From Arachnopeziza araneosa (taxonomy: Eukaryota > Ascomycota > Leotiomycetes > Helotiales > Arachnopezizaceae): 64,000 nt of DNA. The position numbers and the translations under genes are program-made. The notes beneath the pieces are model-generated. The model was not told the DNA's origin and ran no database searches. It was given only the letters and a program-made list of their open reading frames with translations. The stretch is from contig QYAI01000067.1 in assembly GCA_003988855.1 (NCBI GenBank), positions 1 through 64,000 of the forward strand. The letters run 5' to 3'. Positions 21,976-34,300 of this stretch are shown here, piece after piece (positions within the stretch are counted from its first letter, which is position 1; every line of letters begins with the position of its first letter).

Positions 21976-23600
21976 CTTTGTTGTTGTGGCTGTTGGTAAG
22001 CAGTTCTTATCGCAACGTTTCACGATGTTGTCATGGAGGTAAGATTTGGAGGCTGAGAGATCGGGTCATGGAGTTTATGTTTGCATTGCCAAGGAAAGAA
22101 AGATATCGAATTCCGATTTCGCAGGTCAACACACTCTGATCGTGGGGAATGAGAACAATGATATGGTTTTGAAAGGGCCGGCTAATTGAGCTAGAGGATT
22201 ATCTTGAAGTGGATCGCGTCCTGGAGCGCGAACGGCGTTTACTCAGTAGCGTCTTACTGAAAGAGGAAAGTACACGCGGAGCAGCAGTACCGTAGCTCTG
22301 CATACTGGCTGCAGGTGACTGAGTCTCATGTTGTCATTCGTTATCGTCTGACTTCTGTCTCAGTTGTTTTTACTTTCTCTCTGTATTGACTCTGCTCTGT
22401 AATGCAATAGCAACTAGATTTTGACTCACTCGACACAACTGTTTCTCACCTGGTCGTCTGTTGTCATTGTCATCTGAAACTGATCAACCTTCTTTTGATC
22501 CTAAAACCTTCTTGTTTGGAGAAGCTTCGAGACTTTGGGGATTCGGGGGTTTAGTACACAATCTCTGAGAGAAGTTGTGTGGCTTATTGATGACATGGAA
22601 TGCTGTTCATACCAGACCGCTTAGCTGGTTTCATGAATCGTTCCTGTCTTCTCAAGATATTACTGTAATACCTTTACTAGAAAATAATCAGCTTTATACA
22701 GATCATTTCTTTACTTCTCGCATTCTTAATTATTGGTGTCATCTGGTTCTCTTTTCTGCTTCGTCTAGTTTATGGAATATAATTTCTAGAGGTGATCTAG
22801 GTATAGACTAGCAGACAGCAAGAGATCCTAAGAAAACGGGAAAATATAAATGTTCGGTGAGATAGCCTTTCACTTTCATCTTAATTCTTAAAACACTGGC
22901 CTTTCAAGAGGCTGACTATCCATCAGCGAGATCAGAAGATGACATTCAAACTTGTATAAGAGAACATTTCGGTTATGAAAACTTGGTTAAAGGACGTCGA
23001 GATAAATAGCAAGTTTGTGTGATTTTGACGAATAAAATTCGTAGTAAGATTGTTGATACCATACCTCTATGCACATGCGATTTTTTTCCGTCATTCTTAC
23101 CCCGGAAAGCTTAACAAAATATTACCATACTTCTTTTGGGATTGACTTCTTTTCGCAATATTGTTCGGATACTACAACATCTCATGCAATAGTAGGGACG
23201 AAAGTAGCGGAATTTTATATTTAGGATTCCCAGCCTTGGTTGAATACAGAGGAATAGTAATCTCAATCAATAAAATTTTGTTGAACCTCTTATTATAATT
23301 GGCTTAGAAGGGCAGAAGGAAGAAAACCAGACTGTCGCGTGACATTCATCACAATTTCTCATTACTCAAATATCCATGTTTGACAAGTTGGGTAACAGTC
23401 CAAGCAATCTCAAAGCAATAGCACTATGTATTATGTATAAAGAACCAAAGATGGGACACCGGAGCGCCATGAATGATCCCTATTTACATGGAATACCTGG
23501 TCATGCGAGCAGCGGAAAGTGACTACTAGCATAGAATATAAGGCCCAGACAGACAAAACGACAATCCCCAATATGCAAACGAGCGAAATTCATTCATAGT
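21976..23600. other. AT-rich intergenic, no gene seen
   Basis: About 1.6 kb lies between the 5' end of the transporter gene and the 3' end of YPT7. It is stop-dense in all frames, and composition falls clearly in GC from about 22570 to 23330, where many TA and AAT/ATT steps occur. This could be an old, mutated repeat, but no family can be named. Confidence 0.5.
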
Positions 23601-24569
23601 CTAACAGGCGCATCCATCTCTATCGTTCTCGATGTGAATGTTGATAGGATCCGAGAAGTCTCCACTAAACTCTTCAGACTCTTCCTGGGCAAGCGCATTT
23701 CTTGCAATGACTGTGATAAAATTAGCAGCTATCATTTGCAATAGAAACGAGGCGTATATATGAATCTGACCTTCAAAGGCTTGCTCCACGTTGATAGCCT
23801 CCTTTGCGCTAGTTTCGAAGTATGGAATGCCTCCCTTAGATTGACAGAAAGTCATTGCCCTCTTTGAAGATATCTTCCAGTATTCATCAGCAAACTCAAT
23901 CATGTAATGGAATGACCGTTACGCACCACTCTCTTGTTCTCTTCCACATCAATCTTGTTCCCAAGTACAACCTATAACGACATCAGCTACCTTTCAATCC
24001 AGCGACGAATGTTTAACCTACAAATGGGAAGTTATCCGGATCTCTAGGTGACGCTTGAATCAGGAACTCATCCCTCCAACTATCAAGGGTATCGAAACTC
24101 TTCGAGTTGTTGACATCGTAGACCAATACGCAGCAATCGGCTCCCCTGTAGAATGCTACCCCTAAAGACTGAAAGCGCTCTTGACCCGCCGTATCCCAAA
24201 GCTAGATATCCCATTAGAATTCCGGATGTCATAGCTCTTCGTTATCCGTACCTGCATCGTCACTAGGCGGTCATCAACCAAGACCTCCTTTGTCAAGAAA
24301 TCTGCACCGATCGTGGCCTTATAACTCGCGCTAAACTTCTTGTTCACCTTCAAATATGTCAGCACATGTGTGAAAGATGTCCATCTCCACCCAGTTTTGA
24401 CCGCAGAGAGTTGGCGGGTTATCTACATACATACTGATTCATCAAACTCGTTTTACCAACACCGCTGTCGCCTAGAATAATGACCTAGTTACGCATTAAT
24501 CAGCTTAAATCCACAGAACTAGTGAAGAAGGTGCAGTACCTTAAGGAGGACCTTCTTTCTTGACGACAT
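23601..24569 (-). CDS. YPT7: Rab7-type GTPase Ypt7
   Basis: Seven exons (24540-24569, 24431-24484, 24252-24347, 24022-24201, 23927-23971, 23771-23873, 23601-23710) give 205 residues, the usual Rab7 length. All nucleotide-binding motifs are present: GDSGVGKTS, the TIGADF effector loop, WDTAGQE, NKID and ETSAKEA. The C-terminus ends in Cys-Ala-Cys for double geranylgeranylation. Ypt7 works with the HOPS complex to drive vacuole-vacuole, late-endosome and autophagosome fusion. The first exon codes only MSSRKKVLLK. The gene is head to head with ATG16, 611 bp apart. Confidence 0.96.
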
Positions 24570-25180
24570 TGTAATGGTTGTCAAAAAGAGAGGTTGGAGT
24601 TGCGATAACGAGCTATTAGATCACACGAACAATCCCTTGTGCTGTGAATAATGTGTGTGAAATGAATGACAACAATAATTGTATCTGTGCAACGAAGGAT
24701 TCTTTCTCCTAAGACGTTTAGAGAGAAGACTTGTTGAGTATTGTAATGTTGATGTCTTGAAGCTAGGTACCTAAACACCGAGAGAGCTCCAAGTGCCCGC
24801 CGCCTTTAGCGCTGAATTTAGATGTTTGCGACTATCTAACCACTAAATGCCCTGTATTGCCTTACCTAAGAATATGGTCAGCCTTGTCTCCAGGTGCCTA
24901 GAACTTTGATCACCTCAGTTCAAACCAACATAAGCGACATTCGATTTATTTTAAAGAGGCAGACTCTAAGAATTTATTACAGACAAAGATTTCGTTCACT
25001 TAGACCTATTAGGTTAATGTGCTTTGTGTTGAATGCTTGAGCATATAAAATGGAAGGTTCCCTAAATTAGTCGTGGTTCTAACCTTACATGCATACCCAT
25101 GTTATCTCAGCCTCTGTAACTATCTCCATATCCAACCCCACGAGACATGCTGCTCTCTCAAATACATCCCCACAATACAA
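24570..25180. promoter_or_regulatory. Shared intergenic promoter region of YPT7 and ATG16
   Basis: A 611-bp stretch without coding potential separates two divergent autophagy-related genes. No specific transcription factor site can be claimed. A CATATAAAATGG TATA-like element lies about 140 bp before the ATG16 start (about 25040-25051). Confidence 0.5.
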
Positions 25181-25864
25181 ATGGCTGCCTGGCGTGAAGA
25201 GTATATTCAGAACCTGAAAGATAGAGATGAGAGAGAAAAGGCCAACTACCGGCAAATCAATACAGAATTCATAACAGCATGTAAGCTTTGTGGAAACTGC
25301 ATATCCTCATGAGCTAACCAACATAGATACTGATCTCCTCGACCGAACAGCTGCTCTTGAAGCAGAAAAGAATGCATATGCGTCCACAAGAAGCGACACA
25401 GAATCGCGCACTTCGACTGCTACAGGAGCATCCGATGCCACAGCCCAAATCAGAAGCGATTTAGCTGAGGCTTTACGGTCAAATGGGCAGCTTCAATCGC
25501 GGATTAAATTTGCAGAAGCAGAGCTCGTCAAGCTAAGAGCAAAATCAAAGGCAGACACGAAGTCGATCGAGGATTTGACGAAGGAGCGTGCATATCTTGG
25601 CCAAAAGCTTAGGGATAAGGACGAAGAACTACGAGGCAAGACAAAGCTACTTGATGTGAGGTTTTGTCAATACTTTAACGTCAGAATACTGATGTTGTCA
25701 AGGATGTCCACGATGAGACAATCTCTCTCGACTTGCAGCTCAATATGGCTGAGCAGAAAGTTAAGACTCTTCAAGAAGAGAATAAAGATCTCATTGACCG
25801 GTGGATGGCTCGGAAAGGACGAGAGGCCGAGGAGATGAACAGGACACTTCAGCACGAGAAATAA
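25181..25864 (+). CDS. ATG16: Autophagy protein Atg16
   Basis: Exons 25181-25280, 25327-25655 and 25703-25864 give 196 residues, the usual length for fungal Atg16, which lacks the animal WD40 half. The N-terminal helix WREEYIQNLKDRDEREKANY is the Atg5-binding segment of the family. The rest is a long coiled coil (QIRSDLAEALRSNGQLQSRI, QLNMAEQKVKTLQEENKDLI) that makes the dimer. Atg16 joins Atg12-Atg5 to form the E3-like enzyme that attaches Atg8 to phosphatidylethanolamine on the growing autophagosome. The C-terminal segment DLIDRWMARKGREAEEMN is a conserved hallmark. The gene converges on DOT1, with 196 bp between stops. Confidence 0.93.
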
Positions 25865-26060
25865 GAGCTCTCGATTTATCTCGGAAGCCAACAGTTTATA
25901 CGTATGCAAAGTCAATCTCGTAAGTTATTCTACAGTTTATGCAAGCTCGCTACTCAAAAGAATCGTTACCTTTGTATCTTCATCTAAACCAATTTCTAAT
26001 CAAACATCCAACCAGGACATCAGCCATGAATAAGAAAAGTGTGACAGTCTACCCGAAGGA

Positions 26061-27634
26061 TTACTTGGAAAAAGCTTCCAGCCGTTTCTGGTCCTTCGTA
26101 GCGATGTAGTAGTTACCGCTAGCATCTGTCCAGCTCACACTATTACTATGATATTCGCCCTTCTTCACGTCCAGCAAATTTGCAGGATCATCGATCGTGC
26201 GAGAAGATAACTTGCGATCAACAAAACTAACTAGTGAAATAATCTTGCAGCCGTTCTTGAGATCCAGGAATAGGTCAATGAGATTCCGGTTTAACTGCAT
26301 ACCGAACGCTTGATTATTGACGAGGATCACATCTGCTTTCCGCATTGCGCTCTGAATTGCCTTATTTTCCAGAAAATCGCCCTTTTCAAGCCTTACGTCT
26401 CCGGTCTTGATACCCCAGAGACGACATCGCGCCTTGAACTCATTTTCTTGAGCCTCTGCAAGTGTGTAAGCATTCTCCATCATCTCACAACCCCAACTTT
26501 CAGACCCAAATTCTAAGGCGGCTTGCAAAACAACGCTGCCTACTCCAGATCCCAGATCAACGAAAACGTGGTCTGATTTTAGTCCTGTTTCTTGGAGGAT
26601 TCTAGAAACAAATGGTGGAAGCAGCTCTCCATAGACGTTATCAGAAGCAGGCTCATACTTCCTGACAAGATCAACTTGTGGGGAGACAGCACGATCGTAC
26701 ACTTGCTGGAGGATGCAAGTAACCATTTTGAAAGGCAGGCTATGGATCGAGTCGAGCTTTTTCCCAACAGCTCCGTCTTTGACTAGTCCGTCAAGTGCCG
26801 AGTTATATCTGTCAACTGCGCCCTTGAAGCCTTCCAGAAGCTCGCTGTTAAGCACATCTCGCGATAATAGATTACGCGCTTTCTCTAGTTTTCGAATAAT
26901 GCCCATATTTGGATCGGTAAAACTCTTGGCTTCTTCTGGAGCCAAGTAGACCTCTGCGACGATGCTCGCAATACTAATTATCTCCTCTAATGGATTGATT
27001 TTATCTCTTCCAAAAACGAGTTCATACCTGGAGTTTGTTAGTACGAAATCATGAACCAATATTGTCAATAAAAGTACCTTTCTCTCTGCGAAGCGCTAGG
27101 ATATTCGAGTTCTACCGTGACATTTTCTGCTTTACCTTCTGCAGACTTCCTCTTCTTAGCCCCAGAAGCAATATCTGCGGCGTGGATCATCTTGAACTTC
27201 CCATTGTCCACCTCCGAAAACGCCTCCTTTGAACGAAGCTGCCGTTTTGTATCGATATTCATCCCTACCTTCTGCCGCTTAGAGGAGTCTTCGAGCTCGG
27301 TTACGTCGTCGTCGTCGTCATCATCACTACTATCTGACTCTAAACGTTGCGGTTGTGCGGGTGACTTCTGACGCGAAGCCTTGCGCTTGTTCGGTCGGAG
27401 AGACGAGGAGTCATGTCGTTCGGAGGAGGATGCCGCGGGACTTGATCGCGCAGAAGATGGCGACTTTCTCACAGGTATGTCTCTTACTCGTGCAGCTTGC
27501 GCAACTTTTGCTTGTGTGGATGCGACCTTTGAGGCAAGAGGGGGTGGCTTTGCTGGATCGCGAACTCGCTCTTTGCGAACAACTGCTGGGGCGGCTTGGA
27601 TGCCAAATTTCTTGTTGTTAAAAAGGTTATTCAT
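26061..27634 (-). CDS. DOT1: Histone H3-K79 methyltransferase Dot1
   Basis: Exons 27078-27634 and 26061-27027 give 507 residues. The N-terminal 180 residues are basic and Ser-rich, with an acidic Asp run (about residue 105), and probably bind nucleosomes. The DOT1 domain fills the C-terminal 320 residues: the SAM-binding motif VDLGSGVGSVVLQAA lies at about residues 342-356, preceded by VYGELLPPFVSRI, with VNNQAFGMQLNRNL and the FVDRKLSSRT strand following. The enzyme is a non-SET, seven-beta-strand methyltransferase that modifies H3 lysine 79 and affects silencing and the DNA-damage checkpoint. The start is the ATG at 27634; the open frame above it begins with a non-ATG codon. Confidence 0.95.
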
Positions 27635-28067
27635 AGTGAACGTGTGGTCGTACAAGACGAATAGGAGCCCAGGGCTGTATGCAATGTGTTTTGGGTGTGT
27701 GAAGTTTTAGTTTGTTGCAGTCGCGTGTTGTCAGCCTTGCAGAAATGGAACTTCTTGGCGTCCCACAAATTGATCGACCCGCTCCGCTAGGCTGGATCCC
27801 GCTTCGAATTGATATTTGCGGACGAGCTGTATCAGGAAGTTTTGACAGACCGAAAACATTTGATTTGGGGTCGGAATAACTTCATATCTCTTCTATTATT
27901 CATTTGCCAGAATTACTCGCATGACTGGAAATAGATACCTAGTTCTATGTGCCGGGTATCATTCTTCTACTGCAATTTCCATCCGAACGCCTCGCTATTC
28001 CCATATCCCACGATCTAACCCAGTCCTCTATAACTTTGCCAAGGGCCAATATAAGCCTAGAATGAAC
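27635..28067. other. Intergenic between DOT1 promoter and YML020W-like 3' end
   Basis: This 433-bp stretch contains the promoter of DOT1 and the terminator region of the next minus-strand gene. No distinct motif can be named. Confidence 0.5.
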
Positions 28068-31038
28068 TCATAACTTTGATCTAACAGCTTCAAGTCTGTA
28101 CTTGACATCTTTGAGTACTTTCGTTGTTGGCTTCCAATCATCAAATTGCTTCAGGAGATCTGTTGTTTCCTGACTAAGTTCTGTTTTCACAAATTCCTCT
28201 TCTAGTAAACCACGCATGATCCACGGAAGCACATAAGGATTTGCGTTGCTAGGAATCTCATACTTCTTGACATCAAGAGGTACATCACCAATTGAAGTCG
28301 TCTGTAAGGCGAACTCAACGGCAAGACTAGACCAATTAGATAGAATTTACCTGAGAGGCATTGTTTGGCTTACTCGTAGACATTCCCATCATCATACAAT
28401 CGCGAATGACCTTCTCCAGTATAAAGACTTCCTGCGAGTGGAGCTGAGAGCTCTCGAATTAAACCGTGATCGGAAACTCCTAGATTACGTAGTTTGAGGG
28501 CAAAGCCGACGAGATGGGAGAGACTGCGTCCATGTAAGCTTAATCAACATGCGGAGAGACAATCACCACTTACAAGTCAGGTGCATGAATTCTACCATCA
28601 ATGAATACAGCACGGTAGATATATGGGTGGCTAACAATTGAAAAAATAGAAGATTCCATGGAAACAAGTTGATCATCGATAGAGCCACAATACGTTATTC
28701 TAACGCCGTATTTCAAAGCAATCTTCAAACTGTCTTCATAGCGTTTGGAAACGACACTCTCAGGATCTGCAAATTCGAAAAGTTCGCCAGCGGAACCTGA
28801 GAAAAGCCTAGATTTATAATCTGGGAAAGGCCCTAATGAAACGCCAGCTGTGCATCATAAGTCAGCAGAAAATAACAGGTTAAGTATAAAAACACCAAAA
28901 CAATCCTTATAAATCCCAATGCGAAATGGAAATGTCGTAGGGCTCAATGCAAAGCAAAGACAATAGGTGATAATCAAATCAAATAAGAAGGAGCTTACCC
29001 ATTGCGCAGACTCCTATTCTGCTCGTAGAAACTACGCCGAACTCGATGAGTTTGGCGACCAGCATAAGTGCTACAGGAACTCCCTGTGAGTGACAAGCTA
29101 TCAGAATAAAGTCTGCCTGCCTGACATGATCTATCCAGTTCAGGAGCAATTTCCAAAGATTGTCGACGCGTTCAGCAATCTTGCCTTCTCCTTCAAGAGC
29201 AACCTTTTCTATCTCGCAGTCAACTGATCCGTTTTTCTCTGTCCATCGTCGAATGGATGCGGCTGCATGATTGGCAAATCGAATCGATGTGCCTAGCCAG
29301 CATATTAGTATCATCTCTTACCTTCAAAGATAACTTTCGGATACTAAGCTCCTCATGGCAAAATATCAAAGGAAAAATACACATACCTGTTGGTTGGCCG
29401 ATAACCGTTCTTATTAAAGGCGCAGGAAAAAGACCGTGAATTCCAATCGCGAGAGCTTTCTTGACTTTTGGCGGATCTTTTGTTAAGAACACATGCTTTA
29501 CTGGGTCCTGTTTCCCAAGGAGAAGTAGCCGAGCGATCTGTTGAAGGATAGATGGATTCTCACAAAGTCGATAGGTGCTCTTCACTGATGGTAATAGAAG
29601 ATTTGGAGGAGAGGCTTTCAGAGGAGCTGTGTTCTGAGCCGTGGTCTTGCTAACAACAGGTTGAGGTGGAGTATTCTCGACAACAACTTCACTTGATTCT
29701 GGTCTGCTTCTCTTATTTGGTTTTGATGTCCTGCTTTCTTTCGTTGTAGCAGCTTTGGCTGGCTCGGGATTTTCTTGTGAAGGCTCGCCAACAACCGCTA
29801 ACTGGCCCGGTTCTTCACGCTTCTCAGGACCAGTTTTTTTGGTTGATTCAGTTGACCAGAATGCCCAGCTAGAACCAGTCGCAGGCTGGGTAGCTTTTGG
29901 AGGTGCATCTACCGAAGGTGCATCCTCCATTACCGTATCTTCGTCAGTTTCGACCGTCTTTACAGGGAGAATCTCCTTAGCTAAATCGATGCTTGTTGAT
30001 GGTGGAGCGGCTGACCACAACCCGAACCATGATGAAGACACCGGTTTTTGTGTGATGGTGTCTGCTATGATGGCGTTTTGGGCCTCGACATCTATTGATG
30101 TAGGTTCCGCCTGAACGACAGCTTCTTCTATTTCGGGGACTTTAGGGACTGGTTCTATGGGTAATTGCTGAGATCGATTCAATGGTTGTGGCTCAGACTT
30201 TCCAAGCCATCCACCGAGCCACCCAGACGAAGTAGCTGGTCTCTGAGTGATAGATTCGGAGTCCAGCTTAGGATTGCCTACAACTGTTTCGTTCCCAGGC
30301 TTATTGGTACCATTCGCGTCCATTTCGGTAGATTTAGAATCGTGTTTTGGTTTGTCGACTAAAGAAGGTTCCCCAAGGTTATTTGCAGTATTTGTGTTGC
30401 TTTCAGGAGATTTACCGTCCTGCTTGCTTTCTTCCACTAAAGCAGTCTTTCCCAATTTATTTATGCCAGGCGTGCTAACCTGCAAAGGCTCATCTCCGCG
30501 GTCAGTTGCAGACTGATTAGAAGGCGTTCCCATGCTCGCAGTATTTTCTTCCTCGAAAGTTCCTCCCATAGTAACATCCAAGGTTTCTTTCCCTTTGCCT
30601 AGGTACATTGACGGTGGTCTAGGAACTGAGGTTGTCACAGGCTTCCTGGGCTCGACGCGGCCAAGGGTTTCCGTTGAGGAGACGTTAGATTGTTTATTGG
30701 CCAAAATAGTCTCTCTTGCAACTTGAGTAGAAGCTCTCGATTTTCGAGGCCATGTTCCATACCAACTACTTTTCGGTTTAAGCTGTTTCGCGGTCAGCAA
30801 ACAAAGATGTCATTGAAGTAGTAAAGAAAAGTGGACTAACCTGCTCCAACACCTCAGGCCCGGTACTCTTCAGAATAGGTGCTGCATCTTGGTTCGTACT
30901 TGCAACAGGAGTATCTGCCGCTAGAGTTGGTGGTTCTTGTAAGGCATTCTCCTCTGCTCTTGCTGGAGGTGTGTCCAAGCCTACCGATGATTCCAGAGCA
31001 GGGGCTTTGGTTCGTCTTCGTTTCAGTGAAGGTCCCAT
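28068..31038 (-). CDS. YML020W-like alpha/beta-hydrolase
   Basis: Six exons (30841-31038, 29387-30782, 28999-29292, 28574-28847, 28374-28523, 28068-28326) join to 856 residues. The first 430 residues are low-complexity (Pro, Ser, Thr, Glu-rich) but contain three spaced SSW or SSWFGLW-type patches (SSWYGTWPRKS, SGWLGGWLGKS, SSWFGLWSAAP). The hydrolase part follows: KALAIGIHGLFPAPLIRTVI, ADFILIACHSQGVPVALML with the nucleophile at about Ser600, and IFSIVSHPYIYRAVFIDGR. This matches the uncharacterised fungal family of yeast YML020W. Substrate and location are unknown. The gene is head to head with RRP5 (277 bp). Confidence 0.82.
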
Positions 31039-31315
31039 GGATGTGATAGATGTTATTTCGAGTCTGTTTCCCAAAATAAATATTAAGCTGTGATGTTGAC
31101 AACCGTCGACGTGTTGACAACAACCTTGGCTGCCTGCCTACTTAATGGGCAGTGACCTGCTGGGATCGAGGGGGCGTACTCGTACCGCCCACGTGATGAT
31201 AAGTCTCTTATCGTGCCGATTTATTTTTTGCGACACAGCTCACAGTAAATTTCTCCTTCGATCAGGATCAGGATCAGGATTGCATCTCGCGGTTTTTATT
31301 GCGTAGATCCCGAAC
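31039..31315. promoter_or_regulatory. Bidirectional promoter, YML020W-like gene and RRP5
   Basis: The gap between two divergent starts is 277 bp. It holds a short tandem repeat, three to four copies of GATCAG (about 31259-31280), about 40 bp before the RRP5 start, and a GCCCACGTGATG E-box-like CACGTG at about 31190. Confidence 0.55.
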
Positions 31316-34300
31316 ATGGCACCAATTGAGAGGAAAAGAAAACGAACTCGAGAAGACGATGAAGAAGCTGCATTTCCGAGAGGCGGCGCAAGTGTTCTAA
31401 CCCAACTAGAGCACAAGCAGATTCAAATTGAAGCTACTCGAGATGTTTTATTTGAACAGCAAACCTTGAAATCGAAAAATGCGGTAGAAGGAGATAACCC
31501 TGTGGCAGCCGGGCGAAAACGAGTAAAGTCCAAACAAAAAGGAAAGGCGAAACAGACTGCGACCGAACCAGAAGAAGAGACTGTTAAGATTGAAGGCTTG
31601 AACTACAAAGTCTGTCTCGCGTTATATTCCTTTCAAAGTCATGACTGACCCCTTCCAGCGACTAGTTACAGGATCATTAGTACTAGGCCAAGTCTCGCAG
31701 ATTAATGATCATGAGATCGCTCTCTCATTGCCAAATAATCTGACTGGTTACGTGCCTATAACTTCGATGTCGGACAAATTGACAGAACGCATAGAAGCTG
31801 TCGCAGCCGCCGAAGAGAAGGAGAATGAGAAGGAGGAGGAATTGCCGGAAGAAATTGATTTAGAGGATATTTTCAAAGTTGGCCAGTACCTACGAGCCTA
31901 TGTAGTATCGACAAGTGAGGAATCTGTGTCTACAAATCCGGGAAAGCCAAAGAGACGGATCGACCTGTCTCTACGACCACAGCAAACTAATAACGCTCTA
32001 TCAATCCGAGATGTTGTTCCAAACAGTACTCTCATGGCATCTGTTATAAGTGTAGAGGATCACGGCATTATTATGGATCTCGGGTTTGAAGACTTGTCTA
32101 CAAGGGGATTCATCTCATCTAAAGAGCTTGGCCAGGGAGTAACGCTGGCTGAGGTTCAAGAAGGAACCGTTTTCTTCTGTATGGTTACAGGACTTAATTC
32201 CAATGGAAAGATTGTGAAATTGACAGCGGACCTGGAGAAAATCGGCAACACGAAAAAATCAAATTTCCTATCAGAAGCTCCAACAGTGGATACATTTCTT
32301 CCTGGTACAGCAGTCGAATTCCTAGTTGCTGATATCACACCATGGGGAGTGGTGGGAAAAATTATGGGAATGGTAGACGTCACAGCAGATGTGATGCATT
32401 CTGGGGCCGGAATAACAGGGAAAGACCTGGAAAAGAAGTACAAAATTGGGACGAAAATCAAAGGCAGAGTAATCTGTACCTTTCCCACCGCTGATATTCC
32501 TAAACTAGGGATTTCGCTCCTGGACCACATTCTGTCTTTGAATACTCGACAAGCAGTCAATAACGGGGAGAAGAAAAATCCACTCACTGTCTTACCGCTT
32601 TCAACAATTATTGAGGAGGTGAAGGTCCAAAAAGTTGAACCAGGAATTGGTCTTTTTGTGGACTTGGGTATCAAGGGAGTTTCTGGGTTTGTCCACATCT
32701 CTCGCGTGAAAGATGGTAAAGTTGAGACTATCTCGGAGACTTCGGGTCCTTATAAGGTCGGTTCCATTCACCGAGGAAGATTGGTTGGATTCAACTCAGT
32801 AGATGGCGTCTTCCTTGTTTCTTTAGAACCTAGCGTTCTGAGTCAGCCTTTTCTCCGGATCGAGGACCTCACGGTGGGTGGCTTAGTCGAAGGCAAAGTC
32901 GAGAAAATTGTGGTCAACGCTGCTGGCGTTGGTGGATTATTAGTTAACCTAGCTGAAGGAATCACAGGGCTGGTACCTGCCGCTCATATGTCAGATGTCC
33001 ATCTACAACATCCAGAGAAGAAGTTCAAGGAAGGACTCAAAGTAAATGCTCGAGTGTTGTCGACAGATACTCGCAAGCGTCAAATTCGGCTGACTCTGAA
33101 AAAAAGTCTTGTAAATTCGGAAGCTACAAGATTTCTCACATATGAAGACATTACGGTTGGCATGCAGAGTCCTGGCACAATTATCAACATTCTCTCGAGC
33201 GGTGCTGTGGTTCAATTTTATGGCCACATCCGAGGATTTCTTCCAGTTGCTGAGATGAGCGAAGCATATATTCAAGACCCGACACAGCATTTCCGTATTG
33301 GTCAAGTTGTTAACGTTCATGTTTTGAGTGTTGATGCAGAGCCAGAGAAAATGATAGTTTCTTGCAAAGATCCATCAGTGTTTGGGGCCGCCCAGCAGAC
33401 GGCTTGGAACAGGCTTAAAATTGGTGAGATTGTATCAGCATCTGTGACGGAAAAATTAGACCAGGAGGTCTTACTTTCGTTGAAAGAATCTGGGTTACGT
33501 GTTACGTTACCCGTGGGCCAATTGACCGATGGATCCGTGTCCAAGGATGCATCTGCATTAAAAAAGATACGCGTTGGTGCTACTTTGACGGATCTGGTTA
33601 TCCTTGAAAAATCAGAGAAGAGACACTCGATTGTTTTAACGAATAAGCCAAGCATGGTAAGAGCTGCCAAGGACCGACTCCTACTACGAATTTTTGAGGA
33701 TGTGAAAAATGGAAAGGTCGTCAATGGATTTGTTCGAAATATAACCGCCAGTGGCGCATTCATTGAGTTTGGTGGAGGTCTCACGGGTTTACTCCCCAAG
33801 ACCAAGGTACCCACCAAAGCTACCAGCCTGCCTGATTTTGGAATGAGGAAATTCCAATCGGTGAAAGCAAAAGTTATCTCTGTTGATCATGCTCAAAAAA
33901 AGTTCCTTCTTTCTATGACTGAACTTGAAACTGACAGCACCATCTCCGATTCAATTTCGACCCCAAGCGCCGCTTTACTAGTACCTGCTAACCCTGTTGA
34001 TGATACTATATCCTCTTTGGATGATATCTCGCCGGGGCGGTTAACGAAAGCCAAGATCATTTCCGTAAAGGATACGCAGATCAATGTTCAGTTGGCAGAT
34101 AACATTCAAGGCCGCATAGATATATCCCAGGTCTTCGATAACTGGGATGCGATCAAAGACAGAAAGCGACCTTTACGATCTTTCTCCTCAAAACAAATCG
34201 TGAGCGTCCGAGTTCTCGGGCTTCACGATGCAAAGAATCACCGCTTTCTACCTATCAGCCATCGTGGGGGTGGGAAGACTACAGTATTTGAACTTTCCGT

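Noticed and set aside
22575..22811. 78-codon plus-strand frame in AT-rich sequence
   Set aside because: It is isolated, has no family resemblance, and is of a length expected by chance.
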